Below are positions 1 to 7,929 of a stretch of 64,000 bases of DNA, one piece after another. The position numbers and the translations under genes were made by a program. How positions within the stretch are numbered: position 1 is the stretch's first letter; every line of letters starts with the position of its first letter. The notes beneath the pieces were generated by a model. That model ran no database searches. It was given only the letters and a program-made list of their open reading frames with translations, and had not been told where the DNA came from. This stretch comes from Aureimonas sp. Leaf427 (GTDB lineage Bacteria > Pseudomonadota > Alphaproteobacteria > Rhizobiales > Rhizobiaceae), in contig NZ_LMQW01000012.1 in the NCBI RefSeq assembly GCF_001425485.1, forward strand, positions 167,170 to 231,169. The letters are read 5' to 3'.

Positions 1-81
1 GGCGTTCTCGGCTTCCAGGCGATGGTCCGCGAAGCGCTGGATGGCAAAGATAAGCCGGCGCATCGGATCGCGGCGGAGTAG
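1..81 (+). CDS. C-terminal end of an unidentified protein (partial)
   Basis: The reading frame starting at base 1 is open for 26 codons and closes with TAG at 79-81. The tail reads GVLGFQAMVREALDGKDKP and then a short basic/acidic end. The rest of the gene lies outside the window. The composition fits an ordinary cytoplasmic enzyme tail, but it is too short to assign a family. It points rightward, toward the repeat element that follows. Confidence 0.45.
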   Translation, partial: GVLGFQAMVREALDGKDKPAHRIAAE

Positions 82-146
82 ATTTGCAAAGCAGGTTTGG
101 GCGCCGGCGGGCATCGAGGGTGTAGGATCGAGCGACGGATGGCGGC

Positions 147-369
147 GGGAGGCACCCCCCTCTGTCCTACCGGACATCTCCCCCGCAAGGAGGGAGATCG
201 GTAGCTTCGGCTGCCGCTGGAAGCTGCAAACGCATGCGGTTTGCCTGATCTCCCCCTCAAGGGGGGAGATCGGCCGTTCGACGGGTCGATCGAAAACGCA
301 GCCATTTGCGACAAGCCTGATCTCCCTCCTTGCGGGGGAGATGCCGGCAGGCAGAGGGGGGTGCCTCCC
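147..369. repeat. Mosaic palindromic intergenic repeat (copy A)
   Basis: The two ends are inverted copies of about 50 bases. The left arm starts GGGAGGCACCCCCC at 147 and the right arm ends in its complement at 369. Each arm contains a GATCTCCC...GGGAGAT dyad, and a third dyad of the same kind lies in the middle at about 247-271. Related elements lie at about 14335-14456 and 53128-53308. The organisation resembles rhizobial mosaic (RIME-like) elements; that family name is an inference from the pattern. No protein-coding content was seen. With the terminator at 381-416 it accounts for the gene-free stretch 82-446. Confidence 0.8.
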
Positions 370-380
370 ACTATCCTAAC

Positions 381-416
381 AAAAAAGCCGGACGCGATCC
401 CGTCGCGTCCGGCTTT
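381..416 (-). terminator. Rho-independent terminator of ohr
   Basis: A perfect 14-base dyad (AAAGCCGGACGCGA, loop TCCCG, then its complement) spans 384-416. Read on the minus strand it is followed by a run of T residues, the standard intrinsic terminator layout. It lies about 30 bases past the ohr stop codon. Confidence 0.88.
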
Positions 417-446
417 CTCAACTCAAATGTCAGCTATCTCTCCAGC

Positions 447-872
447 TCAGGCGAGGTTCAGTCCGACATTCACGTTGCCGCGCGTGGCGTTGGAATAGGG
501 GCAGACCTCGTGGGCGGCGGCCATCAGCTTCTCGCCGGCTTCGGCATCAACGTCGGGCAGGCTGACGAAGAGATCGGCGGTGATGCCGTAGCCGCCTTCC
601 GAGCGCGGGCCGAAGCCGACCTCGGCCGTGACCGTCGCGTCGGCGGGAACCTTGACGCCGACCTTGCCGGACACGGCCTTCATCGCGCCGAGGAAGCAGG
701 CGGAGTAGCCGGCCGCGAAGAGCTTCTCGGGATTCGCGCCGGGGCCGCCGGGGCCGCCCATTTCCTTCGGTACGACGAGCTTGACGTCGACCGAGCCGTC
801 ATCCGACTTCGCGGCGCCGTCGCGTCCGCCGGTGGAGGTGGCGCGGGTCTTGTAGATCACGTCGACGGGCAT
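447..872 (-). CDS. ohr: Organic hydroperoxide resistance protein Ohr
   Basis: This 141-residue protein is a thiol-dependent peroxidase of the OsmC/Ohr family that reduces fatty-acid and other organic hydroperoxides, using lipoyl or dihydrolipoamide partners in known members. Visible signatures are the catalytic Arg17 in GGRDG, the peroxidatic Cys59 in the YSACF motif and the resolving Cys124 in EVCPYSNATRGN. Length matches the family. It is transcribed leftward, away from ohrR, and ends at a strong terminator. The shared 180-base spacer with ohrR carries repeated candidate OhrR sites, so peroxide-responsive repression is likely. Confidence 0.96.
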   Translation of the reverse strand: MPVDVIYKTRATSTGGRDGAAKSDDGSVDVKLVVPKEMGGPGGPGANPEKLFAAGYSACFLGAMKAVSGKVGVKVPADATVTAEVGFGPRSEGGYGITADLFVSLPDVDAEAGEKLMAAAHEVCPYSNATRGNVNVGLNLA

Positions 873-939
873 GGGAGTCTCCTTCGTCCGATGGATGGGC
901 TGCCCGGCGCCGGAGCGGGCCGAAGCAGGCTGCGATTTC

Positions 940-1005
940 CTTATCGCGATATCGAATATCTACGCCTCGCCGATCGGACTGTCGAGATAAATCTTATCGC
1001 GATAT
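940..1005. promoter_or_regulatory. Candidate OhrR operator pair
   Basis: The 13-base sequence CTTATCGCGATAT occurs twice, at 940-952 and 993-1005, 53 bases apart (about five helical turns). The second copy overlaps a GATAA-ATC-TTATC dyad at 986-998. Both lie between the divergent ohr and ohrR starts, where OhrR regulators usually bind. Operator function is inferred from position and repetition. Confidence 0.6.
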
Positions 1006-1052
1006 GCAAATCGTGGTACGACATAGGCGAACCTTTTGACGGAACGACGCAA

Positions 1053-1505
1053 TTGCCCGCGCCCACGACACTTCCCCTCGACGATCAGCTCTGCTTCGCG
1101 CTCTACAGCGCGTCGATGGCGGTCACGCGGACCTACAAGCCGCTGCTCGACCGGCTCGGCCTGACCTATCCGCAATATCTCGTCCTCCACACGCTCTGGG
1201 AGGCGGACAGCCGCGGCATCGGCGCCATCGCGGAGCGGCTGGACCTCGAATCCAGCACCGTCACGCCGCTCGTCAAGCGCCTGGAAACCGCCGGCTTCGT
1301 CACCCGCCGCCGCAATCCCGCCGACGAGCGCCAGGTGGTCGTCGCGCTGACGACGGCAGGCCTTGCCATGCGCGAGGCCTGCGCCTGCCTCGGCGAAGCC
1401 CTGCTCGCCGCCTCCGGCATGCCGCTGCGGCGCATCGGCGAGCTCAACGCGGAAATCCGGATGCTGCGCGACGCGCTGGCGACGCGGCAGGAGGATGTCG
1501 CTTGA
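1053..1505 (+). CDS. ohrR: MarR-family peroxide-sensing repressor OhrR
   Basis: About 150 residues, with the OhrR signature DDQLCFALYSAS near the N-terminus; the Cys at residue 14 is the peroxide-reactive residue in this family. A MarR winged helix follows (LTYPQYLVLHTLWE, then ESSTVTPLVKRLETAGFVTRRRNPADERQ). A second Cys pair sits in EACACLGEA. The frame is open far upstream, but no ATG lies near the domain start. The TTG at 1053, preceded by GGAACG, gives a normal N-terminus and is preferred. It is divergent from ohr, its expected target. This start is uncertain by a few codons. Confidence 0.9.
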   Translation: MPAPTTLPLDDQLCFALYSASMAVTRTYKPLLDRLGLTYPQYLVLHTLWEADSRGIGAIAERLDLESSTVTPLVKRLETAGFVTRRRNPADERQVVVALTTAGLAMREACACLGEALLAASGMPLRRIGELNAEIRMLRDALATRQEDVA

Positions 1506-1539
1506 TTCAGGCTCACCTCTTCGCGCCCGCGGCCGCCCC

Positions 1540-2184
1540 TCAATAGCTCGGCGGCGTGATGGCCCATACGATCTGGAGGGGGACGGTGCCGGTGGAGCGG
1601 TAGCGGTGGGGCTTGGTGGAGGGGAAGGCGAAGCTGTCGCCGGCGCGCAGGTTGTAGCGCTTCTCCTCGACGAAAAGCTCCATCTCGCCGGCGAGGATCA
1701 GGCCGGCCTCCTCGCCTTCATGCTTGTAGGGCTCGGGGCCGCTGCCGGCGCCGGGCTGTAGCGTGCAGAAGAGAAGCTCCAGCGCGCCGTCGAGGCTCGG
1801 CGTCAGAAGCTCGTCGACGATGCCGACGCCGGACATGGTCATGCGCCGGCGCTGGTGGGCGCGCACGACGACGTCGCTTTCCGCGCTCGGCGGCTCCGGC
1901 TGGTCGGAGCGGAAGAACCAGCCGATCGTGACGCCCATCGTCTCGGAAATCTGCTGGAGCTGGCGGATCGTCGGCGTCGAGAGCCCGCGTTCGACCTGGC
2001 TGAGATGCCCGACGGACAGGCCCGTGCGACCCGCGACGTCCGACAGGGTGAGGCCTTTCTGCTTGCGCAACTCGCGGATGAGCGGCCCCAATGCCGCGAC
2101 GGGATCGGGGGCCGCGACCGCTCCGCCATCCTCGGCAGAGGCCTCGGCCGCTTCGTCCATCTCCAGCGATTGATCGTCCGTCAC
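1540..2184 (-). CDS. XRE-family regulator with C-terminal cupin domain
   Basis: 214 residues. An acidic 30-residue leader is followed by an XRE helix-turn-helix (about residues 33-90, LIRELRKQKGLTLSDVAGRTGLSVGHLSQVERG) and a cupin_2 sensor domain (about 125-210, with HEGEEAGLILAGEMELFV and RAGDSFAFPSTKPHRYRS). This architecture is typical of regulators of amino acid, polyamine or betaine catabolism, where the cupin senses a small ligand. It lies downstream of, and in the same direction as, the carnitine genes, separated from them by a repeat element. A role in carnitine or betaine control is an inference from position. Confidence 0.88.
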   Translation of the reverse strand: MTDDQSLEMDEAAEASAEDGGAVAAPDPVAALGPLIRELRKQKGLTLSDVAGRTGLSVGHLSQVERGLSTPTIRQLQQISETMGVTIGWFFRSDQPEPPSAESDVVVRAHQRRRMTMSGVGIVDELLTPSLDGALELLFCTLQPGAGSGPEPYKHEGEEAGLILAGEMELFVEEKRYNLRAGDSFAFPSTKPHRYRSTGTVPLQIVWAITPPSY

Positions 2185-2247
2185 GTCTGGCCTTCAACGC
2201 TCGCGGAGCCGTCCATCCCCAGCTTTGGATGAGGACGGAACCCGTGT

Positions 2248-2346
2248 TTCACGAGCGTGAAGGTAGCTCGCGCGCAATGGGGCCGCAAGTTCGACCACGC
2301 GAGTCGAGCGGACGCCGCAATTTCCCCCAATGTTTCACGGGGATGA
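2248..2346. promoter_or_regulatory. Candidate operator sites upstream of the XRE-cupin gene
   Basis: A perfect 14-base palindrome TTCACG-AG-CGTGAA lies at 2248-2261. A related imperfect copy (TGTTTCAC then GGATGAA) lies at about 2331-2346. Both are within about 165 bases of the regulator start at 2184. Such a pair would suit autoregulation; the binding protein is not identifiable from sequence. Confidence 0.4.
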
Positions 2347-2372
2347 AGGCAGCGGCCCTGGACATCGAGGCT

Positions 2373-2496
2373 TCTTCTCCCCTTTCGGGGAGAAGGTCGC
2401 GGCAGCGGGATGAGGGGTCTTGGCGCAACGGTCGGAGAAGGAGGCGCAAAGGTCCCCTCATCGGCCTGCCGGCCACTTCTCCCCGGAGGGGCGAAG
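2373..2496. repeat. Mosaic palindromic repeat, second type (copy D)
   Basis: The left arm is CTTCTCCCCTTTCGGGGAGAAGG followed by a short spacer and GATGAGGGG. The right arm is CCCCTCATC, a spacer, then CTTCTCCCC-GGAG-GGGCGAAG. The same building blocks, arranged with the CCCCTCATC ends outward, are found inside cobN at 58053-58184. It fills most of the gap between the carnitine dehydrogenase gene and the XRE regulator gene. Confidence 0.7.
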
Positions 2497-2544
2497 AAAG
2501 GAGGTCCTGAACGACCTGCCTCACATCGGGAAGCGGATGGCAGT

Positions 2545-4020
2545 CTACCGCCGCTCCCCGATCGCCCGCCCTGCCCCTTCGGGACGCGGGCGGGCGGCTG
2601 AGGTCTCCGCCAGCGCGGCCATCCTCGCGGCCATGTCGGCGCCGGCGGGGACCGCCTTGCCGCTTTTGGTGTCGACATGGAGAAGCATGTGCTCGCCGGT
2701 GGCGACCACCGTGCCGTGCCGGCTCATCGTGTGGAACAGGCGCAGGCGCTTGTCGTCGGCGGAGAGGACCTCGGTCGTGACGGAGAGGCGGTCGCCGACC
2801 TTGCCCTCCGCGAGGTGTCTGATGTGACTTTCCACGGTGAAGAAGCTGTGGCCGCCCGCCAGATAGGCGGCGTCCATGCCGAGGCGCTCCAGGGCGACGT
2901 CGGTCGCATCGCCGAAGACCTGTAGATAACGGTGCTCGGTCATGTGGCCGTTATAGTCGGCCCAGTCGGCGGGGACCGTGACCGTATGGGCGACGGGCAG
3001 CGGGGCCGGCGCGGGGGCGGCCTCGGCGAGGCGCGCCTCGTAGGTCTTCAAAAGTTCGCCCGCGCCCCAGCCGCGCTGCCCGCTCTTGGCCAGCGAGTGC
3101 ATAATGGCGACGAGATTGTCGTCGCGGATGCGCTCGAGGTCTCGGATGGAGAGGCCGGCGGCCTGTTCGTCAGACTGGTCGGAGATCTTGTCGACGAGCG
3201 CGTCGGTGAGGTCCGGCACGTCCATCAGCTTCGTCCAGGGCCATTTCAGGCAGGGGCCGAACTGGGCCATGAAATGGCGCATGCCGGCCTCGCCGCCGGC
3301 GATGCGGTAGACCTGGAAGATGCCCATCTGCGCCCAGCGCAGGCCGAAGGAATAGCGGATGACGTCGTCGATCTCCTCGACGCTCGCAATGTCGTCGTGG
3401 ACGAGCCAGAGCGCCTCGCGCCAGAGCGCTTCGAGCAGCCGGTCGCCGACGAAGGCGTCGATCTCCTTGCGGATCTTCAGGGGCTTCATGCCGAGCGAGG
3501 CGTAGAAGGCCCGCGCCCGGTCGATCGTCGCCTCCGTGGTCTTCTCGCCCGCCACGAGTTCCACCAGCGGCACGAGATAGACGGGATTGAACGGGTGGGC
3601 GACGAAGAGGCGGCCGGGATGGGCCATGTTCGCCTGGAGATCGGTCGGCAGAAGGCCGGAGGTCGAGGAGCCGACAAGCGCGTCCGGCCGCGCGTGGCGG
3701 TCGATCTCGGCGAGAAGCGTCTGCTTGAGGTCGAGGCGCTCGGGCGCGCTTTCCTGAATAAGATCGGCATCGCCCACCGCCTCGGCGAGGCTGGAGACGA
3801 AGATGACGCGGCCGGGCGCCGGGCGGGCGCCGGGGATCAGCCGCTCGAAGGCATGAGCGGCGTTCGCCATCAGCCCCTGCAGCTTGCGCTCGGCCTCCGG
3901 GTCCGGGTCGTAGACCGCGACGTCGAGCCCGTTCTGCGCGAAGCGGGCGACCCAGCCGCCCCCGATGACGCCGCCGCCGACGACGGCGACCTTGCGGATG
4001 TGGTCGATCCGATTCGGCAT
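2545..4020 (-). CDS. cdhAB: L-carnitine dehydrogenase fused to a betainyl-CoA-type thioesterase
   Basis: 491 residues in two parts. The N-terminal part (about 1-320) is a 3-hydroxyacyl-CoA dehydrogenase-like NAD enzyme with the Rossmann motif GGGVIGGGW at 15-23, ESAPE and HPFNP. This subfamily oxidises L-carnitine to 3-dehydrocarnitine. The C-terminal part (about 345-470) is a hot-dog thioesterase with DWADYNGHMTEHRYLQVF. The same fusion is known in Sinorhizobium carnitine degradation. It starts four bases after cdhC ends, so they form one operon. The C-terminal 30 residues are low-complexity and basic. Confidence 0.92.
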   Translation of the reverse strand: MPNRIDHIRKVAVVGGGVIGGGWVARFAQNGLDVAVYDPDPEAERKLQGLMANAAHAFERLIPGARPAPGRVIFVSSLAEAVGDADLIQESAPERLDLKQTLLAEIDRHARPDALVGSSTSGLLPTDLQANMAHPGRLFVAHPFNPVYLVPLVELVAGEKTTEATIDRARAFYASLGMKPLKIRKEIDAFVGDRLLEALWREALWLVHDDIASVEEIDDVIRYSFGLRWAQMGIFQVYRIAGGEAGMRHFMAQFGPCLKWPWTKLMDVPDLTDALVDKISDQSDEQAAGLSIRDLERIRDDNLVAIMHSLAKSGQRGWGAGELLKTYEARLAEAAPAPAPLPVAHTVTVPADWADYNGHMTEHRYLQVFGDATDVALERLGMDAAYLAGGHSFFTVESHIRHLAEGKVGDRLSVTTEVLSADDKRLRLFHTMSRHGTVVATGEHMLLHVDTKSGKAVPAGADMAARMAALAETSAARPRPEGAGRAIGERR

Positions 4021-4024
4021 GGCC

Positions 4025-4930
4025 TCAGCCCCTCTTCGTCAGCTTGAGCTTCGCCCGGGTCTCGGCCGGGGTCAGCACCTTGGCTCCCATGCCGAGGAGC
4101 GTGGTCCGCGCCGCCGCGACGAGATCGCCGTTCGAGGCGAGGACGCCCTTGCCGAGCCAGAGATTGTCCTCGAGGCCGACGCGGACATTGCCGCCGGCAA
4201 GCACGGCGAGCGCCGCATAGGGCAGCTGGTTGCGGCCGATCGAGAAGGCGGAGAAGACCCAGTCCTTCGGAAGGTTGTTCACCATGGCCATCAGCGTCCC
4301 GATATCGTCCGGCGCGCCCCAGGGAATGCCCATGCAGAGCTGGACGAGGACCGGCCCGTCGATCAGCCCTTGCGCATGCAGCCATTTGGCGAGGACGAGA
4401 TGGCCGGTGTCGAAGACCTCGATCTCGGGGCGCACGCCCAAGCCCTGCATCTGCCGGGCCATCTCCTTCAGCATGGCCGGCGTGTTGGTCATGACGTAGT
4501 CGCCCTCGCCGAAGTTCATCGTGCCGCAGTCGAGCGTGCAGATCTCGGGGAGAAGCTCGGCGACATGGACGAGGCGCTCGGTCGCGCCGACCATGTCGGT
4601 GCCTTCGGGCGAAGGCGGCAGCGGCGCCTCGACCGAGCCGAGCGTCAGGTCTCCGCCCATGCCGGCGGTGAGGTTGATGATGACGTCGACGCCCGACGCG
4701 CGGATGATCTCCACCGTCTCGCGATAGAGCGCGACGTCGCGCGAGCCCTTGCCGGTTTCGGGGTCGCGGACATGGATGTGGGCGACGGCGGCGCCCGCCT
4801 CGGCGGCTTCGATGGAGGCCTGCGCGATCTCCTTCGGCGTCACCGGCACCTTGTCGGAGCGCCCCACCGTGTCGCCGGCACCGGTGACGGCGCAGGTGAT
4901 GAAGACCTCGCGATTCATCTGGAGGGACAT
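4025..4930 (-). CDS. cdhC: 3-dehydrocarnitine cleavage enzyme (BKACE/DUF849 family)
   Basis: 301 residues from the ATG at 4930. Members of this zinc-dependent beta-keto-acid cleavage family condense a beta-keto acid with acetyl-CoA; the carnitine member converts dehydrocarnitine to betainyl-CoA and acetoacetate. Visible signatures are [15 protein letters not shown] at the start, the metal-binding [16 protein letters not shown], and [13 protein letters not shown] near the end. Earlier in-frame starts would add a low-complexity leader overlapping cdhR, so they were rejected. It is first in an operon with cdhAB. Its location supports the carnitine substrate rather than another BKACE substrate. 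Confidence 0.9.
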   Translation of the reverse strand: MSLQMNREVFITCAVTGAGDTVGRSDKVPVTPKEIAQASIEAAEAGAAVAHIHVRDPETGKGSRDVALYRETVEIIRASGVDVIINLTAGMGGDLTLGSVEAPLPPSPEGTDMVGATERLVHVAELLPEICTLDCGTMNFGEGDYVMTNTPAMLKEMARQMQGLGVRPEIEVFDTGHLVLAKWLHAQGLIDGPVLVQLCMGIPWGAPDDIGTLMAMVNNLPKDWVFSAFSIGRNQLPYAALAVLAGGNVRVGLEDNLWLGKGVLASNGDLVAAARTTLLGMGAKVLTPAETRAKLKLTKRG

Positions 4931-5027
4931 GGGCCGTGGCTCCCGCTGGCTGAAATGCTGAGCCGAGCTTGCCGCGACCGGCCGCGCAATGCGATACAGG
5001 GTGCGCCGATCGCAAGACCGAAAGCGC

Positions 5028-6023
5028 ATGGCCGTCACGATCTTCCAGCCCTCCGAGGCATGCCTCTCCATCGACATCCTCGTTCTGCCCGAGCTGTCGC
5101 TGCTCTCGCTCGCCTCGACGCTGGAGCCCTTGCGCGCGGCGAACCGGGTGGCGGGGCGCACGGTCTATCGCTGGCGCCTGCTCTCGCCGGACGGCGCACC
5201 CGTGACGAGTTCGAGCGGTGTCTCGCTGGCCGTCGACGGCGCCTTCCCGGCGGAGGCGCCGGGCGATGCCGTCTTCGTCGTCGCGGCCTTCGACATCGAG
5301 CGCCACGCGACGCGGCCGATCCTCGCGGCCCTGCGCCGGCTGGCGCGGGCGGGCGTGCCGCTCGGCGGGATCGAGGCGGGCGCCTGGGTTCTGGCGCTGG
5401 CGGGGCTGCTGGAAGGCCGGCGCGCGACGACGCATTGGGAGGATCTCGACGCCTTCGCCGCGCGCTTTCCAGGCGTCGCGGTCCTGCCCAGCCGTTTCGT
5501 CCTCGATCTCGGCAAGGCCGGGGGCGACCGGTTCACGACGGGGGGCGCGTCGCCCGCGCTCGACATGATGCTGGAGCTGATCCGGCGGCGGCAGGGCGCG
5601 CCGCTCGCGCTCTCGGTCGCCGGCATCTTCATCTACGAGGAGGCGCGGGCGGGAGAGGACCCGCAGCCCAGCCTCTCGCTCGGCCGGCTCGACTGGAACG
5701 AGCCGCGCGTGGCGAGCGCCATCCGCCTGATGGAGGCGCGAATCGAGCGCCCGGTCTCCATCGCGGCGCTGGCGCGCGCGGCCGGCGTCGCGCCGCGAAC
5801 GCTGGAGGCCCTGTTTCAACAGGCGGTCGGCACCTCGCCGCGCGAGTTCTATGCAGGATTGCGCCTGGAGGCGGGTCGTCGAATGGTTCTTGAAACCCGC
5901 GCGGATATGGCGTCTGTTGCCGAAGGATGCGGTTTCGCATCCGCCTCCGCCTTTGCCAGGGCCTTTCGCCGGCATTATGCCGAAAGCCCGACCGAGGCGC
6001 GACGAACAAGACGACGGCTTTGA
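5028..6023 (+). CDS. cdhR: GlxA/CdhR-type AraC-family regulator
   Basis: 331 residues. The N-terminal DJ-1/PfpI amidotransferase-like sensor domain (about 10-180) has [25 protein letters not shown], with GGIEAGAW where enzymes of this fold carry a nucleophilic Cys, so it is a ligand sensor and not an enzyme. A C-terminal AraC double helix-turn-helix follows (about 225-325, with [23 protein letters not shown] and [15 protein letters not shown]). It is divergent from cdhC, matching the carnitine activator CdhR of Pseudomonas. The ATG at 5028, preceded by GAAAG, is preferred over an ATG at 4989 without a ribosome-binding site. Confidence 0.88.
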   Translation: MAVTIFQPSEACLSIDILVLPELSLLSLASTLEPLRAANRVAGRTVYRWRLLSPDGAPVTSSSGVSLAVDGAFPAEAPGDAVFVVAAFDIERHATRPILAALRRLARAGVPLGGIEAGAWVLALAGLLEGRRATTHWEDLDAFAARFPGVAVLPSRFVLDLGKAGGDRFTTGGASPALDMMLELIRRRQGAPLALSVAGIFIYEEARAGEDPQPSLSLGRLDWNEPRVASAIRLMEARIERPVSIAALARAAGVAPRTLEALFQQAVGTSPREFYAGLRLEAGRRMVLETRADMASVAEGCGFASASAFARAFRRHYAESPTEARRTRRRL

Positions 6024-6336
6024 ACTGGCGCCGCGAAACGGCGCGAGAGCAGACTTCTTTTCGGTTCGGAAAGTCTTGGACAGGTCATCTGCCCGATGAT
6101 GCGGCAGGGACTGCCGTCTTATTCGGCACATCACCTTTCCTTGATGAACTGCAAGCCGCACGAATATTTCGATCCCCTAAACGACAACTGATGTCGCACT
6201 TGGGCAACTTGCCTTCCGCGACTGTCGATAGCGTCGCGATCAAGGGACCTCGACGAACAAGGGGCCCGGACCCGGCGCATCCGAAGCTTGCGGACCGACG
6301 GGGCCTTACGAACAACGGCTGCGGCAGGAGACGGCG
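6024..6336. other. Gene-free leader upstream of the ABC importer operon
   Basis: No supported gene lies in this 313-base stretch. It is less GC-rich than the flanking genes. It holds a small dyad CGACA-ACTGA-TGTCG at 6182-6196 and other GTCGCGA-like words near 6230. It probably contains the promoter of the importer operon; no convincing -35/-10 pair was identified. Confidence 0.5.
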
Positions 6337-7929
6337 ATGAGCGACACACTCAAGGATCTCGGGGCAGCGGCCCGCCATGGCCTCAGCCGCCGCGAGTTCA
6401 TGGGCCGGGCGCTCGCCGCCGGCATCAGCCTGTCGGTCGCGGGCGATCTCTTCGCCTCCACCGCCATGGCGCAGACCGCGACCCCGGTGAAGGGCGGGCA
6501 CCTGAAGCTCGGCCTCGAAGGCGGCGCGGCGACGGACGTGCTCGACCCCGCCAAGGCGCTCTCGCAGGTCTCCTTCGTGGTCGGCCGCAACTGGGGCGAC
6601 ACGCTCGTCGAGAGCGATCCGCTGAACGGTCAGCCCGTGCCCTCGCTCGCCGAGAGCTGGGAATCCTCGCCGGACGCCAAGACCTGGACGTTCAAGATCC
6701 GCAAGGGCGTGCAGTTCCACAACGGCAAGGAGCTGACGATCGAGGACGTCGTCGCCACGCTGAAGCGCCACACCGACGAGAAGTCGGAATCGGGCGCGCT
6801 CGGCGTGATGAAGTCGATCGGCGAGATCAAGGCCGACGGCGGCAACCTCGTCGTGACCCTGTCCGAGGGCAATGCGGACCTGCCGCTTCTCCTCACCGAC
6901 TACCATCTCGTGATCCAGCCGAACGGCGGCCTCGACGACGTCAACGCGGCGGTCGGCACCGGGCCCTTCAAGCTTGCGAGCTTCGAGCCGGGCGTGCGCA
7001 TCACGTTCGAGAAGAATGCCAGCGACTGGCGCACCGACCGCGGCCATGTGGATTCGGTGGAGATCATCGTCATCAACGACGCCACGGCGCGCGTCGCGGC
7101 CCTCTCCTCGGGCCAGGTCCACTACATCAACCGCGTGGACCCCAAAACGGTCGGCCTTCTCAAGCGCTCGCCGAAGATCGACATCCTGAACACGTCGGGC
7201 CGCGGCCACTACGTGTTCATCATGCATTGCAACACCGCGCCCTTCGACAATATCGACCTGCGCCTCGCCCTGAAATACGCCATGGACCGCGAGACGATGG
7301 TGAAGACCATTCTCGCCGGCTACGGCAAGGTCGGCAACGACATCCCCGTCAACGAGACCTACGCGCTCTTCCCCGAGGGGCTGGAGCAGCGCGCCTACGA
7401 CCCGGACAAGGCGGCCTTCCACTACAAGAAGTCCGGCCATGACGGCGCGGTTCTTCTGCGCACGTCCGACGTCGCCTTCCCCGGCGCCGTCGATGCGGCC
7501 GTGCTCTATCAGGAATCGGCCAAGAAGGCGGGCATCAACATCGAGGTCAAGCGCGAGCCCGGCGACGGCTACTGGACCAATGTCTGGAACGTGCAGCCCT
7601 TCTGCACCTCCTACTGGGGCGGGCGCCCGACGCAGGACCAGATGTACACGACGGCCTACTATTCGAAGGCCGACTGGAACGACACGCGCTTCCTGCGCCC
7701 GGACTTCGACAAGCTGCTGCTCGAAGCGCGCGCCGAGCTCGACGAGCCCAAGCGCAAGGAGATGTACCGGACGATGGCGACCATGGTCCGCGACGAGGGC
7801 GGACTGATCCTGCCGATGTTCAACGACTTCGTGAACGCCTCGCAGAAGAGCGTGAAGGGCTACGTGCACGATATCGGCAACGACATGTCGAACGGCTTCG
7901 TGGCGACGCGCGTCTGGCTCGAAGCCTGA
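6337..7929 (+). CDS. ABC importer substrate-binding protein, family 5 (peptide type), Tat-exported
   Basis: 530 residues. The N-terminus has a twin-arginine signal (SRREF with Arg18-Arg19, then a hydrophobic stretch and AMA-Q near 43-46), so it is exported folded to the periplasm. The mature part is a cluster C family 5 binding protein (EGGAATDVLDPAKA, LAESWESSPDAKTWTFKIRKGVQFHNGKELT). Such proteins bind di- or oligopeptides, nickel complexes, glutathione or opines. It heads a tightly spaced operon with two permeases and a fused ATPase. The ligand cannot be read from sequence; the downstream CocE hydrolase hints at an ester or amide-bonded substrate. Confidence 0.92.
   Translation: MSDTLKDLGAAARHGLSRREFMGRALAAGISLSVAGDLFASTAMAQTATPVKGGHLKLGLEGGAATDVLDPAKALSQVSFVVGRNWGDTLVESDPLNGQPVPSLAESWESSPDAKTWTFKIRKGVQFHNGKELTIEDVVATLKRHTDEKSESGALGVMKSIGEIKADGGNLVVTLSEGNADLPLLLTDYHLVIQPNGGLDDVNAAVGTGPFKLASFEPGVRITFEKNASDWRTDRGHVDSVEIIVINDATARVAALSSGQVHYINRVDPKTVGLLKRSPKIDILNTSGRGHYVFIMHCNTAPFDNIDLRLALKYAMDRETMVKTILAGYGKVGNDIPVNETYALFPEGLEQRAYDPDKAAFHYKKSGHDGAVLLRTSDVAFPGAVDAAVLYQESAKKAGINIEVKREPGDGYWTNVWNVQPFCTSYWGGRPTQDQMYTTAYYSKADWNDTRFLRPDFDKLLLEARAELDEPKRKEMYRTMATMVRDEGGLILPMFNDFVNASQKSVKGYVHDIGNDMSNGFVATRVWLEA

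Noticed and set aside
330-1052. N-terminal extension of the OhrR frame giving a 391-residue protein
   Set aside because: It reads antisense through ohr and through its terminator; OhrR proteins are about 150 residues.
3870-6161. 763-codon minus-strand frame across cdhC, cdhR and part of cdhAB
   Set aside because: It is a low-complexity Arg-rich shadow frame overlapping three real genes in other frames.
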